Both the position numbers and the translations under genes were made by a program. A stretch of 64,000 nucleotides of DNA from Sphingomonas caseinilytica (GTDB taxonomy: Bacteria > Pseudomonadota > Alphaproteobacteria > Sphingomonadales > Sphingomonadaceae). Location of the stretch: positions 520,501 to 584,500 of the forward strand of contig NZ_JAMGBA010000002.1 of the NCBI RefSeq assembly GCF_023516455.1, in the 5' to 3' direction. Below the pieces are notes generated by a model. That model saw nothing but the letters and a program-made list of their open reading frames with translations. It made no database searches and was not told the origin of the DNA. The first letter of the stretch is position 1, and every line of letters starts with the position of its first letter. Of the stretch, positions 48,160 to 57,507 are shown in pieces.

Positions 48160-49428
48160 TCAATCGCGCGACCGCAGCCACTCCGGCAGCGGCAGCGAAG
48201 CGGCATCGGCGAGATCCAGCCGGCGCCTGACGAGCGCCCATCGATCGCCATCTACCAGCACCTCCGGCGTCAGCGGGCGGCTGTTGTAGCCGCTGGACAT
48301 CGCCGCCCCGTAAGCGCCGGCTGTCCTGAAGATGATAAGGTCGCCTTCCGCGACCTCGTCCATCTCGCGCGCCATGGCGAACGTGTCGCCGCTTTCGCAA
48401 ACTGGACCTACGACGTGTGCAGTTGCTCGCCGGCCCGAAGGGTGCACGGCTTCGACATGATGGTAGGCATCGTAAAGCGCCGGCCGCATCAAGTCGTTCA
48501 TCGCCGCATCGACGATCAGCCAAGGATGGGTTTCGCCGGGCTTCACTCGCACGACGCGTGTTAACAAGACGCCAGCATTGCCGCTGATCAGCCGGCCAGG
48601 CTCAAAGGCCAGCCGGATGTTCCAGTCCCGCGTGACCCGTTTCACCATGTCGCCATAGGCTTCCGGTGTCGGCGGTTCAGGCTGGCCTGCCCCGTAGGGG
48701 ACGCCGAGTCCGCCGCCGAGGTCCGCTATCTCAAGCTCGAACCCGTCGGCGCGAAGCTCGGCGATGATTGCGCCCAATCGTTCGAATGCGGCCTGCAACG
48801 GCGCAAGGCTGGTCAGCTGGCTTCCGATATGGACGGTGATGCCGGTGACGTTGAGATTGGGCAGGCCACGCAGCTCGCGGAACGCCGCCAGGGCATCCGC
48901 GGCTGGGATGCCGAACTTGTTGTCGCTCGTCCCCGTGGTGATCTTGGCGTGCGTGCCGGCTTCGACATCGGGATTGATGCGCAGTGCAACCGGCGCGATC
49001 GCGTCCATCGATCGGGCGACGATCGAAAGCGTATGCGCTTCTTCTACGGACTCCAGGTTGAACTGTTTGAGCCCACCCGAAATCGCCTCTGCCATTTCGG
49101 CGGCCGTCTTGCCCACGCCGGAAAATAGAATGCATTCGGGATCGATGCCCGCGGCCCGCGCCGCCCGATACTCGCCGATCGAGACGATGTCGGCGCCAAG
49201 TCCTTCGCGCGCCAGGACGGAAAGCACCGCAGGATTGGGATTTGCCTTTACCGCATAGGCGATTAGCGGGTTGTCGAGGTCGGCAAGGGCTGCCTTCAAG
49301 ACGCGCGCATGACGGCGCAGCGTTGCAGCAGAATAAACATACACCGGCGTCCCGACTTCATCCGCGATCAGCTCCAGCGGAACCTCCTCGCAGTGAATGC
49401 TGCCGTTCTTAAGGTCGAAATGGTCCAT
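48160..49428 (-). CDS. lysA: Diaminopimelate decarboxylase
   Basis: LysA decarboxylates meso-diaminopimelate to lysine with PLP. The 422-residue chain has the PLP lysine in YAVKANPNPAVL near residue 58, HIGSQL, the GGGLGVPYG phosphate loop and CESGDTFA near the C-terminal active site. I start at the ATG at 49428 (MDHFDLKNGS); the frame extends upstream but lies within nhaA. It follows nhaA by 13 bases. Confidence 0.95.
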   Translation of the reverse strand: MDHFDLKNGSIHCEEVPLELIADEVGTPVYVYSAATLRRHARVLKAALADLDNPLIAYAVKANPNPAVLSVLAREGLGADIVSIGEYRAARAAGIDPECILFSGVGKTAAEMAEAISGGLKQFNLESVEEAHTLSIVARSMDAIAPVALRINPDVEAGTHAKITTGTSDNKFGIPAADALAAFRELRGLPNLNVTGITVHIGSQLTSLAPLQAAFERLGAIIAELRADGFELEIADLGGGLGVPYGAGQPEPPTPEAYGDMVKRVTRDWNIRLAFEPGRLISGNAGVLLTRVVRVKPGETHPWLIVDAAMNDLMRPALYDAYHHVEAVHPSGRRATAHVVGPVCESGDTFAMAREMDEVAEGDLIIFRTAGAYGAAMSSGYNSRPLTPEVLVDGDRWALVRRRLDLADAASLPLPEWLRSRD

Positions 49429-49441
49429 GAATGGAAAACGC

Positions 49442-50653
49442 CTAGCGATCCTCGTCGGCGCCGAACAGCTCCGATGCATCACCGCTGTCCTGGCTTCTGC
49501 ATTCCGATGGCGGCGCAAATCGAAGCACAAGGAAGCCGACAATCGCGGAAAGCAGTGACCCGGCGAGGATGCCTATCTTGGCCGCATCAACCAGCTGCGG
49601 CGATGCTGGGAACGCCAACGCTCCGATGAACAGGCTCATCGTGAACCCGATCCCGCAGAGCAGCGAGGCGCCATAGATTTGGAGCCACCCGGCACCGCCC
49701 GGGCGAGCGGCAATCCCCAGCTTTTCCGCCACCCAGATGGCGCCAAAGATCCCGACCTGCTTGCCGAAGAACAGTCCGGCGACGATGGCAAGAGGCAGTG
49801 GCTGAATGATTGTGCCAATCCCGTCGACCAGTTCGACGCCTGCCGAACTGAACCCGAATAGAGGTACGACGCCGAACATCACCCAGGGATGCACGCGATG
49901 CTCGAGCCGCTTTAACGGCGAATGCGCCTCGCCGCGGCCTAGCGGGATCGCAAGGGCGGTGAGCACCCCGGCAATTGTCGCGTGCACACCGCTGGCCAGC
50001 ATCAACATCCACAGAAGCATGAAACCGGCCATGAAGGGCCATAGCCGCCGCACGCCAAACTGTCCCAGCGCTCCCAATGCGCCAGTTACCGCAAGTGCAG
50101 CGGCCAGCGCGGGAACGTTGAGATCGGCCGTATAGAATAGCGCAATGATGATGACCGCGCCGATATCGTCGACGATCGCGATGGTGACCAACAAAAGCTT
50201 GATCGACGCCGGTACGCGCCGGCCCAAAATAGCCATCACGCCAATTGCGAAGGCGATGTCGGTCGCCGCAGGAATGGCCCAGCCGTTGCGCAGCTGTGCA
50301 TCGTTACCGACAACCGCGAGATAAATAAGCGCGGGGACCGCCATGCCGGCAGCCGCGGCGAGTATCGGCAGCCGGCGGTCGGCCGGCGTCGACAACTGCC
50401 CGTCGAACCATTCGCGCTTCACTTCAAGCCCGACGAGCAGGAAGAAGACGGCCATCAATCCGTCCGCGATCCAGTGATGCAGGTTCATCTGCCCGACGCG
50501 CGGCAATACGGGTCCGAGCTGCAGGTGAAGAAGACCCTGATATGTGCCTGCGAAAGGCCCATTGCCCGCCACGATCGCCAGTGCCGCTGCCGCGATCAGC
50601 AGCAGGCCGGCGTTTCGTTCCTGCTTCTGCTGGCGGTCAGTCTGGGAGTTCAT
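49442..50653 (-). CDS. nhaA: Na+/H+ antiporter NhaA
   Basis: NhaA exchanges Na+ for H+ in the inner membrane. The 403-residue protein shows the conserved ATDIAFAIGVMAI and IAIVDDIGAVIIIALFY segments, the latter with the paired Asp of the ion site, in a 12-segment topology. I use the ATG at 50653; a TTG at 50674 is possible. It is upstream of lysA on the same strand. Confidence 0.93.
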   Translation of the reverse strand: MNSQTDRQQKQERNAGLLLIAAAALAIVAGNGPFAGTYQGLLHLQLGPVLPRVGQMNLHHWIADGLMAVFFLLVGLEVKREWFDGQLSTPADRRLPILAAAAGMAVPALIYLAVVGNDAQLRNGWAIPAATDIAFAIGVMAILGRRVPASIKLLLVTIAIVDDIGAVIIIALFYTADLNVPALAAALAVTGALGALGQFGVRRLWPFMAGFMLLWMLMLASGVHATIAGVLTALAIPLGRGEAHSPLKRLEHRVHPWVMFGVVPLFGFSSAGVELVDGIGTIIQPLPLAIVAGLFFGKQVGIFGAIWVAEKLGIAARPGGAGWLQIYGASLLCGIGFTMSLFIGALAFPASPQLVDAAKIGILAGSLLSAIVGFLVLRFAPPSECRSQDSGDASELFGADEDR

Positions 50654-50987
50654 CCCAGGACCGATAGCAAGCAAACATAGAGCTGGTCGAGAAGGTCCGA
50701 CCGGCGCAGCTTCCGCGCCTCATGTGCCTACCGGCTTGTGGGGAGATGGGATCATTATGGTGCCAATCTGCAACAGAACAGATTCACTTGATTGAAGAAC
50801 CGACAGTGAGAGGCGCTAGTTGAATGCCGTTCAGCAGCTGTAATCCAACGTTCAGCGCGCTTTCTAACGTTTGACTGCACTAAACGTCATGTCGCGGCCA
50901 ACTGGCTTCAATTCCGCCCCTGCTGCCCGAAAACTGCACCTCTATGGACCGCGCCATCGCATTGATGGCCGCGGACAGGGAGGCATT
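50654..50987. other. Intergenic region between nhaA and the second TonB-receptor gene
   Basis: About 335 bases with no gene. It contains two LytTR-consensus-like sites (AACGTTCAG at 50847, AACGTTTGA at 50866), an ACGTTT/AAACGT inverted repeat (50867-50887) and the receptor's ribosome binding site. Confidence 0.6.
50847..50888 (+). promoter_or_regulatory. LytTR-like direct sites upstream of the second TonB-receptor gene
   Basis: The LytTR consensus [TA][AC][CA]GTTN[AG][TG] is matched fully by AACGTTCAG (50847-50855) and in eight of nine positions by AACGTTTGA (50866-50874), ten bases apart. The known pattern is two direct sites separated by 12-13 bases. The neighbouring LytTR gene is 3.5 kb downstream, on the opposite strand. 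A single match occurs about once per 2 kb per strand by chance. Confidence 0.4.
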
Positions 50988-53900
50988 ATGAATCAGTATC
51001 GTTTGGTTACCAAGGCGGGCTTGCTCGCAAGCTCGGCAGCAGCGGCTTTCGCATTCTCATCGCCCGCCTTTGCTCAGGAAGCGCAGGACGCTCCTTCGAT
51101 GGACGCGCAGGATAGCGGCGCAACCACGGGAGAGGTCGCCATCGAGGAAGCTCCGGCGGGCGACGAGATCGTCGTTACCGGAACGCTGATTCGCAACCCG
51201 AACCTGGAGCAGTCGACCCCGGTCAACGTGACCACGTCGGACGCCATCGAACTGAAGCAGTCGAACGTCGCTGAAGAAGTCCTGCGCGAACTGCCGGGCG
51301 TGGTTCCTGCGATGGGTTCGGCCGTCAACAACGGCAACGGCGGTTCGTCGTTCGTCGACCTTCGCGGCCTCGGCTCGATCCGCAACATCGTTCTGCTCGA
51401 CGGCAACCGCCTGGTCCCGACCGGTCTTCAGGGCCGCGTCGACTTGAACAATATCCCGCTGGCCCTGATCGAGCGCGTCGACGCGCTGACCGGCGCCGCC
51501 GTGACCACCTATGGTGCGGACGCCATCACCGGCGTCGTCAACTTCATCACCCGCCGTGACTTCGCGGGCCTCGAACTTGCAGCCTCGGAGCAGATCACCG
51601 AAAAAGGTGACGGCAACTACCTACGCGCCGACCTTACTCTCGGTGCGAACTTCGATGACGGCCGCGGTAACGCCGTGGTCAGCTTCGGCTATCAGCAATC
51701 GGATCCTGTCTACCAGGGCGAGCGTGACTTCTCCGTCTTCCAGGTCAGCTCCTACTCCGGCGGACAGTCGGGTTCGGGCACGGCGGTTCCATCGCGCTTC
51801 TCGGGTCTTCGGTCGATTGACCCTGCGACCTGTGCGCTGGTCCCCAACACTCCGGATACCGGCAACCGCGGCGTAAGCCAGATCGAATGGCGTGACGGGC
51901 AGGCCTGCCGAGGTGGTTCCATCGCCAACAACTACGCGCCGTTCAACTTTAACCCGTACAATATCTTCCAGACGCCGTTCACCCGTTACAACATCTTCGG
52001 CCAGGCCAATTATGAAGTATCCGACGCCGTCGAAGTTTACGGTCGCGGTCTTTTCTCGAAAAACAACGTCAAGACCATCATCGCGCCTTCGGGCTCCTTT
52101 GGCGGATCCATTCCGATCAATCTCAACAACCCCTTCTTGCCAGCAACGCTGCGCAACCAGTTCTGCGCATTCGATGTCAATCCTTCACCAGCAGCCTACC
52201 AGGCCCGGTTCACGCAGGCGGAATGCGACGCGGCAGCGCTGGCAACCGGACCGAGCGATCCGAGATATCGGGTAATTGGCCAGGGTGGCGTGTTCACCCC
52301 TTACGACGTTAACGGCGACGGCGTAATCGGCCGGCATCCGATTACTCAAGCCATTATCGAAGGCTTTAATACCAATCCGGCAGTCGCCTTCAATCGCCGC
52401 ACGACCGAGAGTGGACCGCGTATCAGCGAATTCCAGGCCACGACGTTCGATTCCCGCATTGGCCTCCGAGGTCCGCTGACCAGCACCGTCGACTGGGATG
52501 TATCCGGATCCTACGGCGTGGCAGAGAACATCCAGGACATTCAGGGATATACGCTGCAGTCGCGCTGGCGGGCGGGCAGCATCGTCCATGGTACTCGCGA
52601 AAACCCCACTTGCGCCACCGTTTCGGGCCAGCCGGCCTGCGTGCCGCTCGATCTCTTCGGCCCGGAAGGCAATCTAACGCCGGAAATGATGGATTTCCTG
52701 AGTGAAGATAGCTCAAGCAGCAACAGAACCTCGTTGGGCCAGCTTCGCGCAATTGTCTCCGGTGACTTCGGTTACGCACTTCCGTGGGCAGCCCAGCCGA
52801 TCGGCTTCGCTGTCGGCACGGAATTCCGGAAGTATAAGGGCGAGCAGAAGTCCGACATTCTCGCAAAGACGGCGGGCGAACTAGGCGGAGCCGGCGGAGC
52901 GACGCCGGACGTGGTCGGCGGCTACGCGGTTTACGAAGGCTATGCCGAGCTGATTGCGCCATTGGTGGAAGACAAGCCGTTTGCCGAAAGCCTGACCCTC
53001 GAAGCCGGCGCGCGATATTCCCAGTATGAGATCGACGGAGCCGACGGCAGCACGGAGGCTTGGACCTGGAAGGCTGGCGGTAGCTGGGAACCGGGTTACG
53101 GCGTCAAGATCCGCGGCAATTACAGCAAGGCGGTTCGTGCGCCAAATCTCGCCGAGTTGTTCACGCCGCTGGTCGTAGGCCTGACCAACTTGGGCATCGA
53201 TCCCTGTGCCGGTAGCGCACCGGCCAACAATGCGAACCTTCGCGCGGTCTGCATTGCGCAAGGCGCGCCGGTAGGAGCGATCGGCCTGATCGCAAACCCC
53301 ACGGCCGCCCAGGCCAATGCGCAGCTGGGGGGCAACCTCCAATTGGACCCGGAAACGGCCAAGACGTGGACGCTTGGCGTCGTGTACCAGCCGGAGTTCC
53401 TGCCGCGTTTCTCGGTCTCGGTCGACTACTACAATATCCGCGTTACGGACGTTATCGCGAACAAGTTGCCGGGCGATGCGATCGGCGCATGCTTCGATAA
53501 TCTTGATGCTTCCAGCGTCAACAACCCGGATTGCTTGATCATTCGCCGCAACCCCATCACCGGTGGTCTCGACGGCGATCCGGCAACCACTCCGGGCCTG
53601 TTCCTCCAGCTAGACAACCGCGGAGAGTTGTTCACCGATGGTGTCGACCTGATTGCCAACTATCGGACCGACGTTGGTTTTGGCGACCTGGCGCTGTCAT
53701 TCGTCGGCAACTGGACGAACAATTCGGAATTCAACGCCAATGTTGAAAACCCGAATGGTTTCTTCCGTGAATGCGCCGGTCACTACAGCGTGAACTGCTC
53801 CTTCACCGGTTCAATCCAGCCCAAGCTGCAGTTCTCGCAGCGCACAACCCTTACCATGGGCAAGGTCGACCTATCGCTGCTGTGGCGCTGGATCGACAAG

Positions 53901-54311
53901 GTTACTCTGGAACCGCAGCAGATTGAAGATGATGCGCTTGCAGCTGACGCCGCAAACCGGGGATCGAATGGCCAGCTATTGCCGATTCACCCGAATGCGG
54001 CGGCCGGCGGCGGGTTCGGTAACGCTGCGTTCCAGCAGTGCCCGCTGTTCGACACGGACGACTACTACGGTTGTATGATCGAAGAAGAGTTCCGATCGAT
54101 TTCGTCAGAGCATTATTTCGACCTGACGGCTCGCTTCAACGCTACCGACAACATGACCTTCACTGCGACGGTCCAGAACCTGTTCAACAACCAGCCGAAA
54201 GTCGTCGGCAACACGATCGGCAATACCGCCTTCAACAGCGGTAACGTCTTCCCGTCGTCCTACGACGCTCTGGGACGCCGCTACGCGGTCAGCGCCAAGT
54301 TGAAGTTCTAA
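50988..54311 (+). CDS. TonB-dependent receptor
   Basis: An outer-membrane receptor of 1107 residues. It has a signal peptide (LLASSAAAAFAFSSPAFAQ), TonB-box-like DEIVVTGTLIRNP, a plug with ELPGVVPAMGSAVNNGN and LRGLGSIRNIVLLDG, and a long barrel ending in GRRYAVSAKLKF, where the terminal Phe is the usual barrel end. I start at the ATG at 50988 after GGGAGG; the frame opens at 50871. The substrate is not known. This class of receptor often uses polypeptide or saccharide-type ligands in sphingomonads. Terminator follows; a LytTR regulator gene lies on the other strand downstream. Confidence 0.93.
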   Translation: MNQYRLVTKAGLLASSAAAAFAFSSPAFAQEAQDAPSMDAQDSGATTGEVAIEEAPAGDEIVVTGTLIRNPNLEQSTPVNVTTSDAIELKQSNVAEEVLRELPGVVPAMGSAVNNGNGGSSFVDLRGLGSIRNIVLLDGNRLVPTGLQGRVDLNNIPLALIERVDALTGAAVTTYGADAITGVVNFITRRDFAGLELAASEQITEKGDGNYLRADLTLGANFDDGRGNAVVSFGYQQSDPVYQGERDFSVFQVSSYSGGQSGSGTAVPSRFSGLRSIDPATCALVPNTPDTGNRGVSQIEWRDGQACRGGSIANNYAPFNFNPYNIFQTPFTRYNIFGQANYEVSDAVEVYGRGLFSKNNVKTIIAPSGSFGGSIPINLNNPFLPATLRNQFCAFDVNPSPAAYQARFTQAECDAAALATGPSDPRYRVIGQGGVFTPYDVNGDGVIGRHPITQAIIEGFNTNPAVAFNRRTTESGPRISEFQATTFDSRIGLRGPLTSTVDWDVSGSYGVAENIQDIQGYTLQSRWRAGSIVHGTRENPTCATVSGQPACVPLDLFGPEGNLTPEMMDFLSEDSSSSNRTSLGQLRAIVSGDFGYALPWAAQPIGFAVGTEFRKYKGEQKSDILAKTAGELGGAGGATPDVVGGYAVYEGYAELIAPLVEDKPFAESLTLEAGARYSQYEIDGADGSTEAWTWKAGGSWEPGYGVKIRGNYSKAVRAPNLAELFTPLVVGLTNLGIDPCAGSAPANNANLRAVCIAQGAPVGAIGLIANPTAAQANAQLGGNLQLDPETAKTWTLGVVYQPEFLPRFSVSVDYYNIRVTDVIANKLPGDAIGACFDNLDASSVNNPDCLIIRRNPITGGLDGDPATTPGLFLQLDNRGELFTDGVDLIANYRTDVGFGDLALSFVGNWTNNSEFNANVENPNGFFRECAGHYSVNCSFTGSIQPKLQFSQRTTLTMGKVDLSLLWRWIDKVTLEPQQIEDDALAADAANRGSNGQLLPIHPNAAAGGGFGNAAFQQCPLFDTDDYYGCMIEEEFRSISSEHYFDLTARFNATDNMTFTATVQNLFNNQPKVVGNTIGNTAFNSGNVFPSSYDALGRRYAVSAKLKF

Positions 54312-54341
54312 GTTCCCCGAGCAAAGCACGCTCGATCCTAT

Positions 54342-54371
54342 GGGGCGGCCAGAGATGGCCGCCCCTTTTTT
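54342..54371 (+). terminator. Rho-independent terminator after the second TonB-receptor gene
   Basis: Perfect nine-base stem ggggcggcc/ggccgcccc (54342-54350 with 54357-54365), loop agagat, followed by six Ts. Confidence 0.94.
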
Positions 54372-54505
54372 CGTGAGTAACGCAGGCTGCGCGCAATCTA
54401 GAGCCAGGCTGTACGGTGAAGGTCGAAGGACGGAAGATCATGGAACCCGGCGACGGGCGCCTTAAGCGACGGTGCTAGTTCGGCGCGCGGTGCGCGAACT
54501 GCCGT

Positions 54506-55288
54506 TCAGGTCAACGCTTGCTTCAGCAGCTTGTTGTAGACCCGGCCGACCTTCAGCCTGGTGCCGTTGGTCAGATGCACTTCTCGCGAACTGACACCAT
54601 TCCGCTTCACGGCTTCGATCGCGTCGATCCTGACGACTGACGATCGGTGGATCCTGATGAACTGAGCCGGATCGAGCCGGCTGAGGATGCCCCGAATGGT
54701 ATCGCGGAGCAGATGGTTGCCAGTGCTGGTGTGAAGGCAGACATAGTCGTCGTCGGCCGAGATCCATTCGATCGATTCCACTGGTACGCGCAGCAAGCCG
54801 GTGACGTTCCTTCGGACCCAAAACTCCGCTTCGAACCGCTGGACGGGTTCACTACGCACTTCCTCGCGAAGCGTGCGGATGACTTCCTTCAGCTCGGCAA
54901 TCCGTTCTTCCGAGGATCGGTTCTCAATCTCCGACCTGGCGCGATCAAGGGCCGATCGCAGCCGATCGTAACTGACTGGCTTCAGGATATAGTCGATGGC
55001 CCGGACCTCGAAGGCCCTTGCGGCATGATTATCGAATGCGGAAACGAAGATGACTGCGGGAGGGTCGCCGCCGATCAGCTTTTCGACAATGTCGAAACCG
55101 CTCCCGTCACGCATTCTGACGTCCAAAAGGATGACATCGGGCTGGTACTTCTCAATCAACTGCAACGCCTCGGCTTTGCCGCGAGCCGCTCCGACATGGG
55201 CTACGTCTGGAACATTCTCCAGGGCGAGCTGCAAGCGCCGCAGCGCCAGCGGTTCGTCATCAACCGTAAGGACGCGAAGCTGGCTCAC
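54506..55288 (-). CDS. LytTR-type response regulator
   Basis: A two-domain regulator of 260 residues: a receiver domain with acidic Asp10/Asp11, the phosphoacceptor Asp56 in VILLDVRMRDG, and Lys103 in LKPVSYD, then a LytTR DNA-binding domain (WISADDDYVCLHTSTGNHLLRDT to RLKVGRVYNKLLKQ). I use the GTG at 55288 (VSQLRVLTVDDEP); the open frame goes to 55366. No histidine kinase gene is adjacent, so it is an orphan regulator. It lies next to and convergent with the TonB receptor gene, which has candidate LytTR sites upstream. Confidence 0.9.
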   Translation of the reverse strand: MSQLRVLTVDDEPLALRRLQLALENVPDVAHVGAARGKAEALQLIEKYQPDVILLDVRMRDGSGFDIVEKLIGGDPPAVIFVSAFDNHAARAFEVRAIDYILKPVSYDRLRSALDRARSEIENRSSEERIAELKEVIRTLREEVRSEPVQRFEAEFWVRRNVTGLLRVPVESIEWISADDDYVCLHTSTGNHLLRDTIRGILSRLDPAQFIRIHRSSVVRIDAIEAVKRNGVSSREVHLTNGTRLKVGRVYNKLLKQALT

Positions 55289-55602
55289 AGGGCAAAGCTC
55301 TGTGGCAAAGTCTGGTGGGCGAGTAATGATCGAGGCGAGATGCGGCAGGCTTCGGACATGCGGCAATCATCCATTCGCCAGCTCGGGTTCATGCGGGCAT
55401 TCGCGACCCCAACTGCCTTGCCGAGACGTACCTTGCGGTTCGCTCCGGACGATCCACAGTCATCCATGCCGATTGCCTTCAATGTGTTGCGAGGGGGGAA
55501 TTGTGCCTGTTCCGTGCCGAGAGCTATCGAGCGCCGTGGGCGCCGCCGGACGCCGTTATCTTGCCGCGGCTGCGTCGCTACGGTCTCGTCATCTAGCGCG
55601 AG

Positions 55603-55620
55603 GCGATGAACGTTCATCGC
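55603..55620. promoter_or_regulatory. Perfect 18-base palindrome with LytTR-like core
   Basis: gcgatgaacgttcatcgc is a perfect 18-base palindrome. Each strand contains AACGTTCAT, which matches the LytTR consensus fully. It lies about 315 bases upstream of the LytTR gene start, on the gene's promoter side. Confidence 0.5.
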
Positions 55621-56218
55621 TGCCTGCTCTCCAATGCAGCCAATTCGACCCGGTTCGCTCCCAGCGTCCTAAAAGCATATGCGTGAACGCCCGCACCGTC
55701 GATTGCCGTTAAGCCGCACAAAACGACCGTTTGCCGCACTCCACCATCCGCGTCCCTAGCGGCCTACCTGGTTCGGCAGCAACCGAGCGATTCCCGATAT
55801 TTAGCACAAAACCGGGAGAGGTCGGACAAGTACCGCAACCGCGCCGCACGAAATCAGCCCGCGCATCAGATCCGTTCAGCCACACTATTCTGCATTTGGC
55901 CTAAGTTCCAACCGGCTGACAGGCATCGACGGGGAAGTTTGCCTCAGCCCGCTCCAACTCGAGATCGTCCACGCTTACCGAAAGAACGCTTGGGTACCTG
56001 GAGGATTCTGCCGACAGGTCAGGAGGATGGAATTTGACGCGCATCGTACATCTCGGAACGAAGCGGTCGGAACTAAGAAACGCCGAGCGGTTCACCCGAG
56101 CGGCGCTGGCTTCTCCAGCCCAATCTACGCGATCGGCTCCCAACATGTCTTCAAAGCCCCCGAAGGCGCGTTCCCTGGGTGCCGTTAGGCGGGTCCGCCC
56201 GGGGTCCGCTTCACAGAA

Positions 56219-56248
56219 CCCGGCAGGCAGCTTCCGCTGCCTGCCGGG
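56219..56248. other. Strong hairpin in gene-poor DNA
   Basis: cccggcaggcag (56219-56230) and ctgcctgccggg (56237-56248) pair perfectly over 12 bases with loop cttccg. No T-run follows on either strand, so it is not a classical terminator; a structured RNA is possible. Confidence 0.6.
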
Positions 56249-56556
56249 ACCCGGCTCGATCGCTGCCGCACAACGGCAAGGGCGCGTACTGGCCTGCACC
56301 GCTTGATCGCCTCATCATACATCACCAGCGCGCATCGATCTCGCTCTTAAGGCGTCGTCGTCCCATCGAATCTTGATCAGCCTGGTTCCCGATCAACTGT
56401 GCTCAAGATGCGCACGGCGAAACGAAATGGATCCGATTGATTACCTGAACGTGCGCCGTTCGACCGCAGTTTCGTGAGGCTTACCGCGATACAGGCCGTC
56501 TGATTGCCGCTGGGCCAATCCGAACGGCCAATTAGCTGCTTAGCGCTATTTCTCGG

Positions 56557-57507
56557 ATGCAGCTGGGATCACTGTTCTCGGACTGGCGGCGAGCCGCTGA
56601 TCGCTCGCCGCAAACTGAGAAAGACAGCCGAGTGCAACAGATACGCTCCCAGTCGTTCAGCCTGGCCACCGCCGAACCGCCGATGGCCTTTGACTGGCAG
56701 GACATGCTAGCCAGGCAAGGTCGGGACGTCGACGGCACCGCGCAGTCATCCGATGCTGAAATTCACGAGATCCAGGGCCCCTTCCGTCATTGTGATGATC
56801 GCAGGTATCGCATTTTCCTGCCGACCAAGGGGGCCTTTGCCTATCGCACTTCGGATGGCCGCCGCATCGTGGCAGATGCAGTTCATCTGTTCGTCATCGC
56901 ACCGGGAGAAATGCTGGATGTCGAGCCGTTGGGCAGGGTCGACAAATTCCGTGGACTGGTGCTCGTCGCTCCCGAAGAGTTGCGCCCATTGAACGCTGCG
57001 CCCAAGCGTCGCTTCAATGGCCAGGCGGAAGTCATGGCTGCCAATGCGCCGCTGGAAGCGCTGCTCCTCGCCAACCGCATTCATGTCATGTCATCCTTCG
57101 AAGAGAAAAATGCCTGCATGGAAGCGGCGACCCGACTGATTGCGATCGGCTTGTCGGCGCCGATCCTGCCCCGGATTTCGAAGAGCTCGCCAATCGTCGA
57201 TAGACTCAAGGTCCAGCTGAATGAGACATTCCACCAAAGGTCGAGCCTGACCGACCTTTCCGCGCAGGTCGGGAAGTCGCCGAGCCTGCTTACGCAAATG
57301 TTCACCCGGTCGCAGGACATGTCATTCTACCAGTATCAACTGAAGATCAGGTTGAGTGCCGCGCTTGCCGGCCTGTTCGGTCGCCACAACATCACTGAAG
57401 TGGCCTATGACGTCGGGTTCTCCAGCCACAGCCATTTCTCGGTGCAGTTCCGCAGGGCGTTTGGCATGAGTCCATCACAGTGCCGGCTCTATCTGGCTTC
57501 ACTATGA
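56557..57507 (+). CDS. AraC-family transcriptional regulator
   Basis: A 316-residue regulator with a cupin-like N-terminal half and a C-terminal AraC HTH pair (SSLTDLSAQVGKSPSLLTQMFTR and ITEVAYDVGFSSHSHFSVQFRRAFGMSPSQ). ATG at 56557; an alternative at 56683 would trim the N-terminus. The stop overlaps the start of the downstream membrane-protein gene (ATGA), so the two are coupled. Ligand unknown. Confidence 0.85.
   Translation: MQLGSLFSDWRRAADRSPQTEKDSRVQQIRSQSFSLATAEPPMAFDWQDMLARQGRDVDGTAQSSDAEIHEIQGPFRHCDDRRYRIFLPTKGAFAYRTSDGRRIVADAVHLFVIAPGEMLDVEPLGRVDKFRGLVLVAPEELRPLNAAPKRRFNGQAEVMAANAPLEALLLANRIHVMSSFEEKNACMEAATRLIAIGLSAPILPRISKSSPIVDRLKVQLNETFHQRSSLTDLSAQVGKSPSLLTQMFTRSQDMSFYQYQLKIRLSAALAGLFGRHNITEVAYDVGFSSHSHFSVQFRRAFGMSPSQCRLYLASL

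Larger units (their letters stand above)
55289..56556. other. Gene-poor region
   Basis: About 1.27 kb without a convincing gene. The open frames here on both strands are short and of unlike composition. It holds an 18-base perfect palindrome (55603-55620) and a 12-base-stem hairpin (56219-56248). It may be decayed sequence or carry a small RNA; I cannot decide. Confidence 0.5.

Noticed and set aside
54647-55609. Plus-strand ORF of 320 codons opposite the LytTR gene
   Set aside because: Antisense to a receiver-LytTR protein with intact motifs; extends into gene-poor DNA without support.
56219-56248. Strong hairpin read as a Rho-independent terminator
   Set aside because: No T-run on either strand, so not called a terminator.
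55901-56299. Minus-strand ORF of 132 codons in the gene-poor region
   Set aside because: No domain, no ribosome binding site, atypical composition.
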